Source of the DNA: Bedellia somnulentella
Taxonomy: Eukaryota > Arthropoda > Insecta > Lepidoptera > Bedelliidae
Direction of reading: 5' to 3'
NCBI GenBank assembly: GCA_963576735.1
Contig: OY755177.1
Location: 13,640,001 to 13,704,000, forward strand
DNA length: 64,000 bases
Shown here: positions 1-11,193 of the stretch, one piece after another
Position numbering within the stretch: the stretch's first letter is position 1
Layout of the letters: every line of letters starts with the position of its first letter
Notes under the pieces: generated by a model
The model's database searches: none
What the model saw: only the letters and a program-made list of their open reading frames with translations
What the model was told of the DNA's origin: nothing
Made by a program: the position numbers and the translations under genes

Positions 1-710
1 CAGTGACACCAGTGATAAGAATTATATACTTAAAATAGTATATTATAGAGTACAAGCCTTAGTTTTAATGATTAAATTCCAAAATAGTAACAAAGGGACT
101 ATTAAAGTAGTAATCGGGTCGCCAACTCCAATCGTAAAATTAAATTGTTAATAATCTGTTCATTTGATTCCACACTGTAAAAATAAGAAAAAATTTTTAC
201 TCTCATCATATTTAGTCAAGTTTATTATTACAAGTAAGGACAATATTTCCCACGTTGAAGATAATCTTCAAAGTACAAGTGACATTTCTATCGTTAGTTA
301 GTCTATGCTGTAACAGCAAGCGCCCCGTTGACAGACCGTTCAACCCTCGTTCGTTCAGTTAAGTTTAACAATTACCCACCGGGGCCATTGTGAGGCGACC
401 CTGCCTCTCAATCCATTGTGAAACCCATACAACGACCAATCAAACTAGGTCCCACGAAATGACGCGCCATCCTTTCAACCTTCAACGGTGACAGATCAAA
501 TAATCTGGTTAATGGTATACAAATATTATTATCCAGTGTTCACAAAATATCAATAACGTATTACCGGGTGTTGGGTTTTTAAAAGTTAACGACTCAGATT
601 TTTCTCGTTGTTGTGGTATGGCTTTGAATGATTTGTTATAACGATTAGACGTTAAAGTAGCTTCTGTTTACTGAATTGGTGACACCGATATGTTATTACT
701 TACTATTAGC
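1..710. other. No gene seen; unannotated AT-rich DNA
   Basis: No open frame of useful length and no recognisable repeat family. Positions 315-480 are noticeably less AT-rich than their surroundings but carry stops in all frames. They could be conserved non-coding DNA or an old repeat; the sequence does not decide. Confidence 0.5.
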
Positions 711-1280
711 AACCGTGATACATCAGTGGGGAGAACAACCGCCTATCATGCAGAGAGGCGTGGGTAAAAATTCAGATCTGGACACCCTAAGAAAAGAATT
801 GGTTTAGTGCTATTCTAAGCCAACACAAACACTACACAGCAAGACGAGCACTAATGCTGAAACGGATATATCTTAGTAAGGATATGAATCCCAACTTATC
901 ACTAATCGGGCCTACACCAATGAAAGAAAGAAAATAATTAAACTTTTATGCGCTGTTCTAAGAAAATCAACTTGCAACTATGTATGTTAGTGCGCATAAT
1001 AAGCAAAATTATTTTAAATAAAATAACATACTAAAATATTTAAAAAAGTTTAAAAAAACAGAAGAGTCATAAGAAACTAAGTTTTCTAAAGTCATATGTC
1101 CGTTTAATCACGGTTGTAAACGTTGAGAGAAAACATTGTGAGGAAACGCACATGGACTAGTTGTCAATAGTCATGTAACAGTGTTACGTTCATAACGGCG
1201 ATAGGATACTCTATCACGTTAGTTTACTGTCTAAGCAAAACGTGGGTACACTGAACACCAGGTGACAATAATGTCACGTG
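711..1280 (+). mobile_element. tRNA-derived SINE (family A), diverged and interrupted
   Basis: The head at 711-775 keeps an A-box-like stretch (tacatcagtggggagaac) and a decayed B box. The body resumes near 1080 and contains the family's conserved stretch around 1135-1165 (ttgtgaggaaacgcacatgg), the gcgataggatactctatcacg motif region, and the caaaacgtgggtac ... ccaggtgacaat segment up to 1280. About 300 bp of unrelated sequence separates head and body. The same order of blocks, without the interruption, is found at 8031, 24137 and, inverted, 43795. RNA polymerase III would have transcribed the source copy; this copy is decayed. Confidence 0.72.
781..843 (-). mobile_element. Fragment of family C SINE inside the interrupted family A SINE
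   Basis: Read on the minus strand, this stretch resembles the 5' end of family C (gtgtagtg, then ggcttagaatagcac). It lies within the foreign DNA that splits the SINE at 711-1280, so it may be part of what interrupted it. Short and diverged. Confidence 0.35.
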
Positions 1281-2483
1281 AATTCATCCAGCTTAAAGTA
1301 TTTGTTATAATTATATCACAATACTTTATATTGCTAGCTTCAAATACAAATGAAGTGATAGCGTTATCTCAATAAAATGCCTGCTTATTACGATATTAAC
1401 AATGTCTCTGTGACCGCGAGCATCTAGGTTCTTTTATTACACTCAATATCGTCTGGAGAATATTACGAAACATTGAACTCAAAGGATTTCAAAGGTTAAT
1501 AGTATGACGACCTTCACAATGTTTAACGTTTTGTTTTAATCTGAATATTAAGAACGTTGTTGCGAACTGAAAACCTAATTTATTTATGACATGTGTATTG
1601 AAATTATATGGTCCATTGATGAGTGGATAAACTGCCACTGCCGTGTAAGGTGTCGGTTTAAAATAGCACTATTGCATATTTTATTTCCGTCAGTGTACAA
1701 TGGGCAAGGAAAGGATCTTGTTATTTGCAAGAGAATTGACATGCTCCATCCATTCGATAAATTATATTAGCCAGTAATCATTGCTGATAAATTGTTGAAT
1801 CTATCAAGGTAGTGAATGTATAAATAACGATTAACCAGTTAAAATCAAAGACTGCAATGAATATAATAACCAAATGAATCCGCCCAATAATACCGAATGA
1901 TTTACCGAGTTATCAAAATGAACAGCAACCTCAACAAGTAAACTTCGACGAAACCAGCAAAAGAAATCTAACTGTTAACCTAACTAACTAATCTAATTAA
2001 GTACCTACTCAATTCAAAATCTATGAAAATCCGTTTCATTGTTCTGTATTAAACGTGTGTATTCTAATCGTGTAACTTGTGTTGCGTCAAATCCAGCCGG
2101 AGACAATATCTTCAGCGCTAAAAGGCCAGCCCAGGAGTGTGGGAGGGTGACTGGGGGAACACCCCGCCGGCGAAAATTACTACATTTGGAGGGAACAACT
2201 TTTTATGAGAATAAGCTGCCTCTATGAATCTCGAATAATAAGTGACTCGGATGGCTGACTGAGGGCATAATAAAAGATCTATGTTTTCGAGTGTTCTCTC
2301 GTGTTATGAAGAATCAGCGCGTTTAGGGAGATTTTGATGAGTCACTGTCTTAATTTTGTTTGTTTTATTTATTTGTGATTATTTTCAGTGGATTACACGT
2401 CTTAAAAGTCAAAGGAAGGGATGGGCAAAATGAGTAACTTTTATTTTCTATAACAATCGATTTTTCGTCATTAGTATAAAAAA
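1281..2483. other. No gene seen
   Basis: AT-rich sequence without a supported feature. A 62-codon open frame at 2039-2227 starts from TTG and covers a locally GC-richer patch (2090-2200); it shows no domain, signal peptide or recognisable similarity and is not called as a gene. Confidence 0.5.
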
Positions 2484-2586
2484 ACATACATACATATACT
2501 CACGGCCATAAATCTCAAAAAGGGGTAGCCACAGCTTCAGAGCTAGAAACTCCTCAGCCACATTTGGAAGTTGATAACAATAAAAA
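2484..2586 (-). mobile_element. Family C SINE, 3' half
   Basis: Read on the minus strand it ends with the family's 3' signature (gaggagtttctagctctgaa, then ggctacccctttttgag, then ggccgtgagtatatg) and a short TATG repeat. The 5' half is absent, as expected for incomplete reverse transcription or decay. Confidence 0.65.
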
Positions 2587-2925
2587 AAAGTAAAGATTTA
2601 TTTATAAGAACGTAATCCCCAAGCTTTTGCTTGAAAGTTGAGTAAGTCATTATTAAGGCAGTGTAACGGTAAGCAATAATTAGGTCACGAAATTCTATAA
2701 CCAATTTTATTCTATTCGCCGAATATCCCGTGATAAAGGACTAAGTAATTGATTATTATTAAAATCATGTTCTGACAATACTGCGTAGGAGAGAAATTGC
2801 AAGTGAGAGGTGGGCAGGTCCTAAGGCTACGCATCACTAGGTATCCTTACCAAGTGGTCGTTCTAGGAAAATCTTAATTGCATGGTAAGTATTTATTGGA
2901 AGTTCTTGAATGTAAATTAACATGA

Positions 2926-3294
2926 AACATACATACATACATACATATACTCACGCCGTTAATTCCCATTGGGGTAGGCAGAGACTATCGATCGCCACTT
3001 TGTACGATCCTGGCAAACCTCTCTTGCTTCGTCTACATCCATCAATCTTTTCATACATGGTCTTTTATTCTTCATACTTCGGACGCCTGCCTTTTTGAGC
3101 ACACTTTCAATTTGGTCCAAGTGTGTCTTTCGTGGCCGTCCTCTACTAACATTACCTTCCACATTAGCTCTATAGATACCTTTTACCAATTTCCTATCAT
3201 CCATCCTCTCGATGTGCCCAAACCATCTCATCATTCCTTTTTCTATCTTACTTACAATATCATCTTTTATACCACACCTTTCACGAATCGGCAG
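2926..3294 (-). pseudogene. RTE-like LINE 3' end (RTE1 copy): C-terminal tail of the reverse transcriptase protein
   Basis: The minus-strand frame ending at the TAA at 2959-2961 encodes about 110 residues: RERCGIKDDIV, then MMRWFGHIERMDDRK, a GRPRKTHLDQ block, and RLMDVDEAREVCQDRTKWRS. This is the C-terminal region that follows the polymerase in endonuclease/reverse-transcriptase proteins of RTE-like LINEs, recognised from memory. The catalytic domains are missing, so it is a 5'-truncated dead copy. After the stop come a short 3' UTR and a CATA-type repeat at 2929-2950, the element's 3' tail. At least nine more pieces of the same family lie in the window (17366, 17613, 18545, 19795, 20783, 40483, 53343, 57829, 61476). 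Confidence 0.8.
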
Positions 3295-3408
3295 GAACAC
3301 CTTTAAGCGTAAGCTGAAGGAGTTTTTGCTGGCACATCAGTAAAATTTTTATTATTTATTTATTTGACATACATTTATTATTGTTTATATTATATTTTGA
3401 AATTTATT
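3295..3408 (+). mobile_element. Probable 3' end of a second LINE (C-terminal codons plus 3' UTR)
   Basis: The plus-strand frame gives TFKRKLKEFLLAHQ followed by TAA at about 3341-3343, then AT-rich DNA. A basic FKRKLKEFLL ending just before the stop is characteristic of CR1/Jockey-like LINE proteins as I remember them. The mariner begins directly downstream, so the 3' UTR is probably split by that insertion and continues after 4694. Confidence 0.45.
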
Positions 3409-3410
3409 TA

Positions 3411-3442
3411 CGAGGGTAGTCCCAAAAGTACCCGACCTGACA
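3411..3442 (+). repeat. Left terminal inverted repeat of mariner 1
   Basis: Starts cgagggtagtcccaaaag and continues to the acctgaca at 3434-3442. It pairs with 4661-4692 with two mismatches. Confidence 0.95.
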
Positions 3443-3589
3443 TATAAATACGGGTAGTTAAAAAAAATCAATTACCGCGTTCGATAGTACCATCTTTTAA
3501 CAACTTGATTTAAAAATTTTATAACGTTACGTCAAATAATATTTTTTTAGTAGCCCTCCAAAGTGAACGATCTCAGTGAATTTTTAACC

Positions 3590-4627
3590 ATGGAAAAAAT
3601 TGGGCATCGTTATGTGATACAATACTTCCATCTGAAAGGGCTAAGTCCAACCGATATCAAAGCCGAGTTGGATTTTACTCTGGGGGAGTCCGCTCCTTCG
3701 TTTACAACAGTTTAATATAAGGTAGCTGAGTTTAAGCGAGGTCGTACGAGCTGTCAAGATGAACACCGCAGCGGTCGACCAAGTGAGGTTACTACGCCAG
3801 AAAATGTGAAGAAAATCCACAAAATGGTATTGGATGACCGTCGACTAAAAGTGCGTGAGATAGCAGACATGGTAAACATTTCAATAAGTGCTGTGCATCG
3901 CATTTTAACTGAAAATTTGGACATGAGAAAATTGTGCGCAAGGTGGGTGCCGCGTTTGCTCAAACAGCGCCGTGAGGATGTTTCCATCGAGTATTTGGCA
4001 ATGTTTCGCAACAATAAAGCCGATTTTTTGCTTCGATTCATTACCATGGACGAAACATGGGTCCACCATTTTACACCTGAGACCAAGGAGCAGTCAAAGC
4101 AGTGGACTGAGAAGGGTGAGCCGGCTCCAAAGAAGGCAAAGACCATTCAGTCAGCTGGAAAGGTTATGGCCTCCGTTTTTTGGGATTCACATGGGATAAT
4201 ATTTATTGATTACCTCGAAAAAGGAAAGACAATCAACGGTGAATATTATGCAGCCTTATTGCAGCGTTTGAGCGAAGAAATAATGAAAAAACGGCCCCAT
4301 CTCCAGAAAAAAAAAGTGTTGTTTCACCACGACAACGCACCAGTCCACACGTGCGTCATTGCGATGGCTAAAATCAACGAACTGAAGTTCGAATTGCTTC
4401 CTCATGCTCCCTATTCGCCAGATCTAGCTCCCTCGGATTATTTTCTGTATCCAAATTTAAAAAAATGGATCGGCGGTAAAAGATTTGCCAACAATGAAGA
4501 AGTAGAGAGTGCGGTTAATAGCTATTTTGAAGAGCTTGACGGTTCCTACTATAAAGAGGGTATTGAAGCCATAGAACATCGTTGGGAAAAGTGTATCGAG
4601 CTAAAAGGAGACTATGTTGAAAAATAA
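3590..4627 (+). pseudogene. Mariner transposase (DD34D) with one in-frame stop
   Basis: A cut-and-paste transposase gene of 345 codons plus stop, the usual mariner length. The ATG at 3590 is chosen because the frame from there matches the family's N-terminus. It is open except for a TAA at 3713-3715 (codon 42), inside the N-terminal helix-turn-helix domain. Downstream the frame is intact: a second helix-turn-helix near residues 85-110, the WVPR-L linker motif near residue 120, and a catalytic core with D154 (in MDETW), D248 (in HHDNAPVH) and D283 (in LAPSDYF). The 34 residues between the last two aspartates define the mariner DD34D group. The YSPDLAP motif precedes the third aspartate. The base order around the stop suggests a small local rearrangement rather than a simple substitution. 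Confidence 0.93.
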
Positions 4628-4660
4628 TAAATATTTTTCCAATATTTTTATTGTTTTCTT

Positions 4661-4692
4661 TGTCAGGTCGGGTACTTTTGGGACCGCCCTCG
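4661..4692 (-). repeat. Right terminal inverted repeat of mariner 1
   Basis: Ends in gggaccgccctcg followed by the duplicated TA. Reverse complement of 3411-3442 with two mismatches. Confidence 0.95.
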
Positions 4693-4935
4693 TATTATAG
4701 AAAAATGAAGCGTGTAGGTGTTTGCTCATATATCTAATCTAATATATCAATATATTATTTTGCATAATTTTACCCTCCAGCCAAGATTTCTTCTGTTATG
4801 TTTATGTATTATCGAAATTTTGTCATATACGTGTATTTTATTGTAATTGTTTGCAAATAATGTTCTATATTTATTTATGTGTATGTGTATTTACTGTCCC
4901 TTGTCAAGCTTAAAAGTTCTACACAATAAAGTGTA

Positions 4936-5250
4936 TTAGTGTGATGCCTGTGTTGTCACTCTACCATGGTACTGACTGAAAATCAGTGTTGGGAGTCAAA
5001 CGATTCACAACGTAATGCTGAGTCAGTACCAATTCGCTGTTGCAGTGGCGCAAAGGACTTAGAATAAGTATTAATTAGTTTGTTTTTGTTAAGTTGTTTG
5101 TTTTCCTCTTTTTTTCATATTTAATATTGTGTTAATTTTAAGTTATTTTAATAGTTATTATTTATATTATTACTTTTTGTTTGTATGTTTTTTGTGCCAC
5201 ACATGGCGAATAAAAACGTCTTTCTTCTTCTTCTTCTTCTTCTTCTTCTA
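4936..5250 (+). mobile_element. LINE-like 3' tail ending in a TTC tract
   Basis: A block starting gtgtgatgcctgtgttgtca, with a tactgactgaaaatcagtg palindromic segment and ctgagtcagtacc, then an AT-rich stretch, then tgtgccacacatggcgaata and a TTC repeat. The same blocks in the same order occur at 23715-23960, so it is a dispersed repeat. The ordering (non-coding DNA, gcgaataaaa, simple repeat) looks like a LINE 3' UTR and tail. No coding sequence is attached. Confidence 0.55.
5222..5248 (+). repeat. TTC microsatellite
   Basis: About nine consecutive TTC units. It sits exactly at the end of the repeat at 4936-5250 and probably grew from that element's 3' tail. Confidence 0.9.
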
Positions 5251-5433
5251 ATCACATCGTTCCTCACACGATCACATAACCTTACATTACAAACTTTTCT
5301 GAGGGACCTCAGCGTCAAACATGAAACATGGTCTGAAAATAGATCCAAATGAATAAAAGCTTACATAGATAGCATCAAAACTAATTTTCATTCTTGCATC
5401 CTGAAACCCCCGTCTATATTGTTTGTAATATTT

Positions 5434-5710
5434 GAATAGTAATACATGACGCTGAGAAGCTCATCGCTCCCTAATATTCGACCTTGCTATCTTAAACCAA
5501 AATTTATCAAAAAATCTGTGATATTCGGACCCAAATAAAATCTTTCAAACAATATGAAAAGTACCGCATGACGCTGAGAAGCTCCCTAATATTTGACCTT
5601 TAATCCTGAAACGTAAAGTTTATAGTACTTGAACTCTAATAAAAACTTCTAAACAATATGAAAAGTACCGCATGACGCTGAGTAGCATATCGTTCCCTAA
5701 TATTGTGACA
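5434..5710 (+). repeat. Degenerate three-copy tandem repeat, about 104-122 bp per unit
   Basis: The core catgacgctgagaagc followed by tccctaatatt occurs at 5445, 5567 and 5671. Between copies two and three the longer segment starting aaacaatatgaaaagtaccg (5547 and 5651) repeats at exactly 104 bp. Copy one is more diverged and lies 122 bp upstream. The function is unknown. Confidence 0.8.
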
Positions 5711-6990
5711 TGCAATGAGTAACTATCACGTAGTTCTCGTGAGATCCCGCGTGGGCGTCGGGAACGGAATGTCGAGAGGAAAGCCGCCGACCTTGACACA
5801 GCGCTTAGCGTCACTAAACAACTTCACATGCATTTTTACCTCTCTCACCTATATTGAGACAAGGAATATCAAAAGATTGTTTCTTTAAGATGCGAGGAAC
5901 GTATGAACTTTCACATCTCTCTTTTAGTCAATGAACGCAATGGATGATCATTCATATAGCAAGATATTTTTATAAACTAAATGAACTAAATCAAAAAGGA
6001 CAATGGAAATACGAATAAAAATAAAAATAAGCCACGTGAACGTATTCGCGCGGACAATATTTAAAACAAAATGTCAAACGCTTGCCACGGGTGTCTACAC
6101 CCGCCTCCCAGCGGAAGGGTGTAAGGGTGTGAGGGGGTCCCATGCCTCATCCTCTCAGCGGGTGTCATTGTGGACTGTGGCTGCGGTGTCGTAACTCGGC
6201 GAACTTTTTAATTTACAATTAGGTAGCTTCCCATTTCTCTGCCCTATTTAGCTCTCATTTTTCCGGCAACCGCGGCGGCTGTAATTAGAATTTATTTATC
6301 AGTTTACTCAGCGAGCTCAAATCTTGTTTCCCGTTACGAAATTTGATTCATTATTTTCATACAAACTGGTCTTAAGTGTCAACATTTATAAATCAAGATT
6401 TTCGTGTTAAATACTCAAATTTAAATCTGAATTTTGAACGACAGGAGTTTATATTACCACCCTGCACGATCGCCTTTAAAGTTATCATTGTAAAGAAGTA
6501 GGAGCCTCATTGTTAAGTTAATTAAATTAAGTAAAGCATAACTACACAAACAATTCAAACAAACAAAATCAATAGTAAGCGATTGCTCAACAAAGAAAGA
6601 GCCACCCAAAAGTCCTTTTATTTTTAAACACTGCGTCCGTAGCGAAAATGTTAATTGATACGTCCGCCCGTTACTCCACGGGGTGTGTGCGTATTGTCAT
6701 CACTATCATTGTCGGAGGCGTAAAATGTTGTCACAAACACACAAAGCCTCCCGACCTAATTATCTTGTTTAGACAACATGCTAAATTTATTGGGATGTTT
6801 GTGTTTTGGAATGTAGCGATATGCTTTTATTTTAGGCCGGACACATGGGTATTAGTACAAATACTTTTTTTTATTAATAGGTTTTTAACAACAATTTGAT
6901 AATCTCTGGGTGGGATAATACTTCCGGCGATAAGACTACGAATAGTCATTATCATCATCAAAATCAAAATCTGTTCAACATTGTAGAAAT
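5711..6990. other. No gene seen; two GC-richer patches
   Basis: Mostly AT-rich. Patches at 5745-5815 (rich in CG dinucleotides) and 6080-6195 stand out in composition. The 63-codon frame at 6003-6194 and the 83-codon frame at 6648-6899 show no recognisable domain. No splice-supported exon can be argued. Confidence 0.45.
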
Positions 6991-7037
6991 TATATGTACC
7001 TAATAATAATCCCGAATCCCGATTATTATTACATATA
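6991..7037. repeat. Imperfect hairpin
   Basis: taataataatc at 7001-7011 is perfectly complementary to gattattatta at 7021-7031, with a 9-nt loop. Beyond a 4-nt bulge, tatatg at 6991-6996 pairs with catata at 7032-7037. The stem is nearly all A-T. Confidence 0.7.
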
Positions 7038-8030
7038 ATGTCTACAAACTGCGAGAGTTTAAAAAGTGTATTGTAGAAATTGTCAAAATAGGTTTCACCC
7101 TGTTAGATCTTTAAATGTATCACGTGATTGGTAAAAAGTTTCAATCACAATATTGTTTTAATGATACACTAAACTCAACACTGATTCCAAAAATTCGAGC
7201 GAAACTCGTCAAGCTAAGAAGTGAGTAGAAGTTGGCCCGTCAGCAGCCATATACCGACTTTAACTAAGTAGTTTTTTTAAGAGACAGTTACTTACGTTTA
7301 AGTAGGTACGATAGTATCAATATTTTATAAATTGAATCCATGTATTAAATACTTAACATAGTTTATGTTTGCAAATGTCAGTGTAATCTTGTCGAGAACA
7401 CGTAGAAACGGAGACACTCCTGCGCTGAACCCTTATGGTGGCCCTGAGTCGTTGTATATTCGCTATGTTTTGTTCTAAAATAAGAGGCCTAGAATTAATT
7501 TTCTATTCTACTCTATAACATGGTAACAAAATGTGGAAAATCATTTATACAGTAGCCTTCCCTATGAATTACTTTGGTCTTATCTACTAAAATTCATAAA
7601 AATGCAATTCATAGCCGACACTTCACAGCAATATAGTTCACTCATATATATGATGACAAGACGCAACCATCAGTCCCAAAATATTGGGTGCTGGGTGCTT
7701 CCTTGGTCACAGAGCGCATAGTACCGTTAGGGTGCCCTTTTGTTGAACGGCAAAAAGGCTTCAGAACCCGCCGAACAGCAAAAAACATAAAACAGAAAGA
7801 AAGGACCACAAATTAGGGAATAGGGATTGGAATGTTGCACCCGTAACATGTTCGAGGCAAGTTTTAATATGGTTCGATGAATTATTATTCCGAATTCGTA
7901 TCAATTCGATGTGTTTTAAATTGTATCACTTTTCATTATTTGAAGCATCTCGCACACAATGAAAGGCAATTATTTTCTTCAAAATATATTTATTGTCAGT
8001 ATTTTATAATTAAATACAGATTGCCAAAAA
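7038..8030. other. No gene seen
   Basis: AT-rich DNA without supported genes or recognised repeats. The short frames at 7533-7721 and 7877-8071 have no features of a protein; the second runs into the SINE. Confidence 0.5.
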
Positions 8031-8405
8031 CAACCGTGATAGGTCAGTGGATAGAACACCGCCTATCATGAAGACAGACGTGGGTTCAAAACCTAGGTCG
8101 AGCCTCCATAAATTTATCTTTTGCAAAGTCATAATATGTAGTTAAATTATCTTGGATGTTTACGGTGAGGGATAACATCGTGAGGAAATCCACATGGCTA
8201 AGTTGTACTTAGTCATGTGACAACGGACAAAATGGCGATGGGCTTGCTAGGCTAGCGATAGGCAGGCCTATCACGTGAGTACACTTTACAAGCAAAACGT
8301 GGATATGGGTACTCTAAGCACCAGGTGACAATGTCACGTCATGTTCAGAAGTATCAGTACCCCCGCCACTCTTTCGGGAATATATGAAGTGAAAGTTTGC
8401 TTTAG
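8031..8405 (+). mobile_element. tRNA-derived SINE (family A), near full length
   Basis: The head has an A-box-like gtgataggtcagtggataga and a B-box-like gggttcaaaacc at 8092-8103. The body carries acatcgtgaggaaatccaca, a long gcgat/atcac palindromic part, and the caccaggtgacaatgtcacg segment, ending near tttcgggaatatatgaagtg. Polymerase III promoters in the head and a fixed body are diagnostic of a SINE. It is not a tRNA gene, since no acceptor stem closes the head. Confidence 0.88.
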
Positions 8406-9288
8406 TCTTTTAAGAATCTCCAACCTATAGAAACCTTGATCCACACCCACGGGAGGAGATAGAATAGTGCTTTCAAAACGAATACTACATGTCTAGCGTA
8501 ACTTGCTAGGCTTGTAGTATTAGCGTTGATTTACACGAAGAATTTGAATAATAATTACAATTGACGTACTAAAACATATTTACTACCAGTTTTCACGACA
8601 AAATCAACTCCAGTAATCGATGACAAAATGTTGTCAGACAAAACTAGCGAGTTCGTATCAGTTCTAACGTGTTATTTGTAGACTATTCTATTTATGAATT
8701 TGACAGACAAAAAATTTTACCTGCTTTTTAAATAGCGGAAAGGATGCCACGTGCGATGAGCAGCCCCCTTCGACTAAACACAGCTTGTCGGTCTCAAGCC
8801 CACACTTTTTATGTACTCAAACACTTATAGCCTAATAATGTGAGTTAGAATAATGTTGCCCTTTTAAATATATTACTATTGACACTTACTTGAAATGTTT
8901 GAAGAGTCATGCTAAATATATAGCTGTGTGTTTAGTATAAAACTTCAAAAGAAACGTAGTAAAATAGTTAGAATACAAATTGACTGTATCCTAATCAGGA
9001 GTCATACAATTTTGAATTATTTTGAATATTTTAAAAAGTTAAAATATACAGTTTAATATTACAAAAAGTGCAACTAAAGAGTGCTAACGTATGGCTAAAA
9101 TTTACATCCTGGCATTTGATTAAGTGGTGAAGTTACCAATATTTGTCTATTTGCATCTTGTCATTTGAATGGCGTGTTTTGGAAATAGAGTACACATATC
9201 TTGATCAATTTGTTAGCTGTCACATTGGTCTATCACAAAAACGCTACTGCCTATAAAATATATAGTTCATATATTATATTGCTTAATT
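8406..9288. other. No gene seen
   Basis: AT-rich sequence, no open frame of interest and no recognised repeat. Confidence 0.5.
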
Positions 9289-9531
9289 GCCGTGTATTGC
9301 CGGATTACAATTTCACTACCCCTTTCTACCCACGGGTGTAAGAGGCGACTAAGAGTATGGGGCTTCCTTAAGTGGTTTCTGGGCGATGCGGTTGGAGACC
9401 CATCACCAACGATACGTTATTCCTACCATCTTCTCCCCTATCAACGTTCAAATGTAGCTGTGGAGTTTCTAGCTCTGAAGCTCTGGCTACCCCTTTTTGG
9501 GGTTTATGGCCGTGAGTATATGTATGTATGT
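9289..9531 (+). mobile_element. Family C SINE, full length
   Basis: It has the family's block order: gccgtgtattgccgg, ctacccctttctacccac, taagaggcgactaagag, gggcgatgcggttggagacc, catcaccaacgat, a pyrimidine-rich middle, gtggagtttctagctctgaa, ggctacccctttttgg, ggccgtgagtatatg and TATG repeats. No obvious A or B box is visible, so its promoter origin is unclear. No clear target duplication was found here. Confidence 0.85.
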
Positions 9532-9619
9532 AACACTTACAATCCATCAAGCATATCAATCCGAATTATGTAGTATACTTATAATTCAGGGAAAACTTAT
9601 AATTTTCAGACTTTATAAA

Positions 9620-9777
9620 TTATTTAAGGGAGATATGTCTGGAGACCCATCACCAACCATCCTTTATTTTAATAACATTACCAGACTTATAGAAAGGGCT
9701 CCAAAATTTATCATTCAGCAGTTCTGGCTTGTTATATATTTTTTGGTACTTATAGTCTTGAGTATATGTATGTGTAT
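9620..9777 (+). mobile_element. Family C SINE, diverged 3' part
   Basis: It keeps gtctggagacccatcaccaa, a cagttctggct block and cttgagtatatgtatgtg, in the order of the copy at 9289, from which it is separated by less than 100 bp. It is much more diverged than its neighbour, so the two are independent insertions or an old duplication. Confidence 0.7.
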
Positions 9778-11183
9778 TATTATTTTCAAACTGTTTCAAG
9801 TCAAAGAAATATATTTTAATCTTATTTCATAAAAACTCGAAAAGTCTAAAAAAAGGATTATGTATGTTATTTACATTCAGGTCAACTTTTGTAAGAAATA
9901 ACTCAACCTTTGTTCTCAAAAGCTCCTCTCATCTCGTCAATACTTCGTATCTATGGGTTATATTTACCGATCCAAGAAACACTTACGAGACGAACCCTGC
10001 GCCTTGTCTCACACCAGAAAGCCTAAGCTTATCTCAATGCTACCAAAAAATCAAAACGCTGAATTCCATCTCTGTCTTTTGAATGTGAAACGGTGAAACA
10101 GAAGAGTAGGAATTGTTTCAATTGCGTATTCTATTTTCGGGTATCTCTGAATCCATCGGCTCCGCAAGTCAGGAGTCTCCCGGTGCCTCATAAATCTTAG
10201 GACCCTCCTTGGCCACCCGAATTTGCGCCGAAAACATCCATAAGTACACGTACTACGTATTTCATAATATCAAACGGGGGATAGGGAGGTATGACGAAAC
10301 CGGAGAATTCCAATAGGAGCGTCCGGTATCTCAGATTTCTAACACTCATACTATCAATATTTATTTGAAAGTCGTGGAAATTCAGTCTGAGTTTTATTGA
10401 AACCAAAACTTGACGAATAAAACTCAAAACATACGTACTTATTTCATTTATTATTTAGTTCTAATATTATTGTTCATTTCACCTCACTTGTCATTGCTTG
10501 CTGCAAACTTAACCCGAAATCCAAGACTTGTGCTGCATCATCCCATCAGAATGCCGCAACATTCACCAAGTGATTTAACGGTGTACTGCATCACCCGACA
10601 CGTGGCTGCCACACCGATACCTTCGAGTCCTACGTGCCTGCAAGGAATGAGCTAGTTTTAATTCCTCTGATTTATTACAATTGACTTACAGACCTGGTTC
10701 AGTTTCCATCAAAACATCTGCATAGCTATGTAATAATTAAACGTAGAGCAACTGTGTACACAATACGCATTAACAAACAATGTCATCACCATTATGCAGA
10801 CTTATTTTATAATTATTGTATTTGTTTCTGTCGATGGCTTTGTGTGACATTGACGATGTCATCAGGTGTTGCTTCGACACAAAATATTATCATCTAGTGA
10901 TTTGAAAAGATACATGCATATGCAGATAATCACAGCAATAACACAGTAAGGAATAAATTCAAGCAAATTTAAGAAGTGGGGAATGGTTTGCCTAGTAATG
11001 GATGGATTATGATCTGATGCCACATCGACAAACAATAGCCTAATCCCAAACCCTAAGTCGTTTCTGGCACCCGAAGCAAGTAATGGCTATGGCAACCCTT
11101 TCTCTGATTTTAGCACTACCCGTTCTGCTGGGATGCTTAGTTTAAAGGATAAAATACTGAAGTAATACAATTAAAGCATTTAG
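9778..11183. other. No gene seen; GC-richer island at 10150-10320
   Basis: Positions 10150-10320 are compositionally distinct. On the minus strand a TTG-started frame (10427-10197) crosses them, but its upstream half is unlike protein and it ends abruptly. I do not recognise it; it could be the remnant of an old mobile element. The remainder is AT-rich and empty. Confidence 0.45.
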
Positions 11184-11193
11184 ACGTTTGACA

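Larger units (their letters stand above)
3411..4692 (+). mobile_element. Mariner transposon, structurally complete
   Basis: A 1,282-bp element bounded by TA dinucleotides at 3409-3410 and 4693-4694, the target duplication expected of Tc1/mariner. Terminal inverted repeats are about 32 bp and differ at two positions (the left end has TA where the right end has CG at bases 7-8). The single gene occupies nearly the whole interior. Length, ends and gene organisation match a full-length mariner, and low TIR divergence suggests a fairly recent insertion. The gene has one internal stop, so this copy cannot make its own enzyme, but its ends could still be used by an enzyme supplied elsewhere. Confidence 0.95.

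Noticed and set aside
3754..4146. A 130-codon minus-strand frame
   Set aside because: It lies opposite the mariner transposase, whose motifs are convincing on the plus strand.
10150..10427. Possible exon on the minus strand
   Set aside because: The frame starts from TTG and only its last third is compositionally distinct; no splice context or family similarity could be argued.
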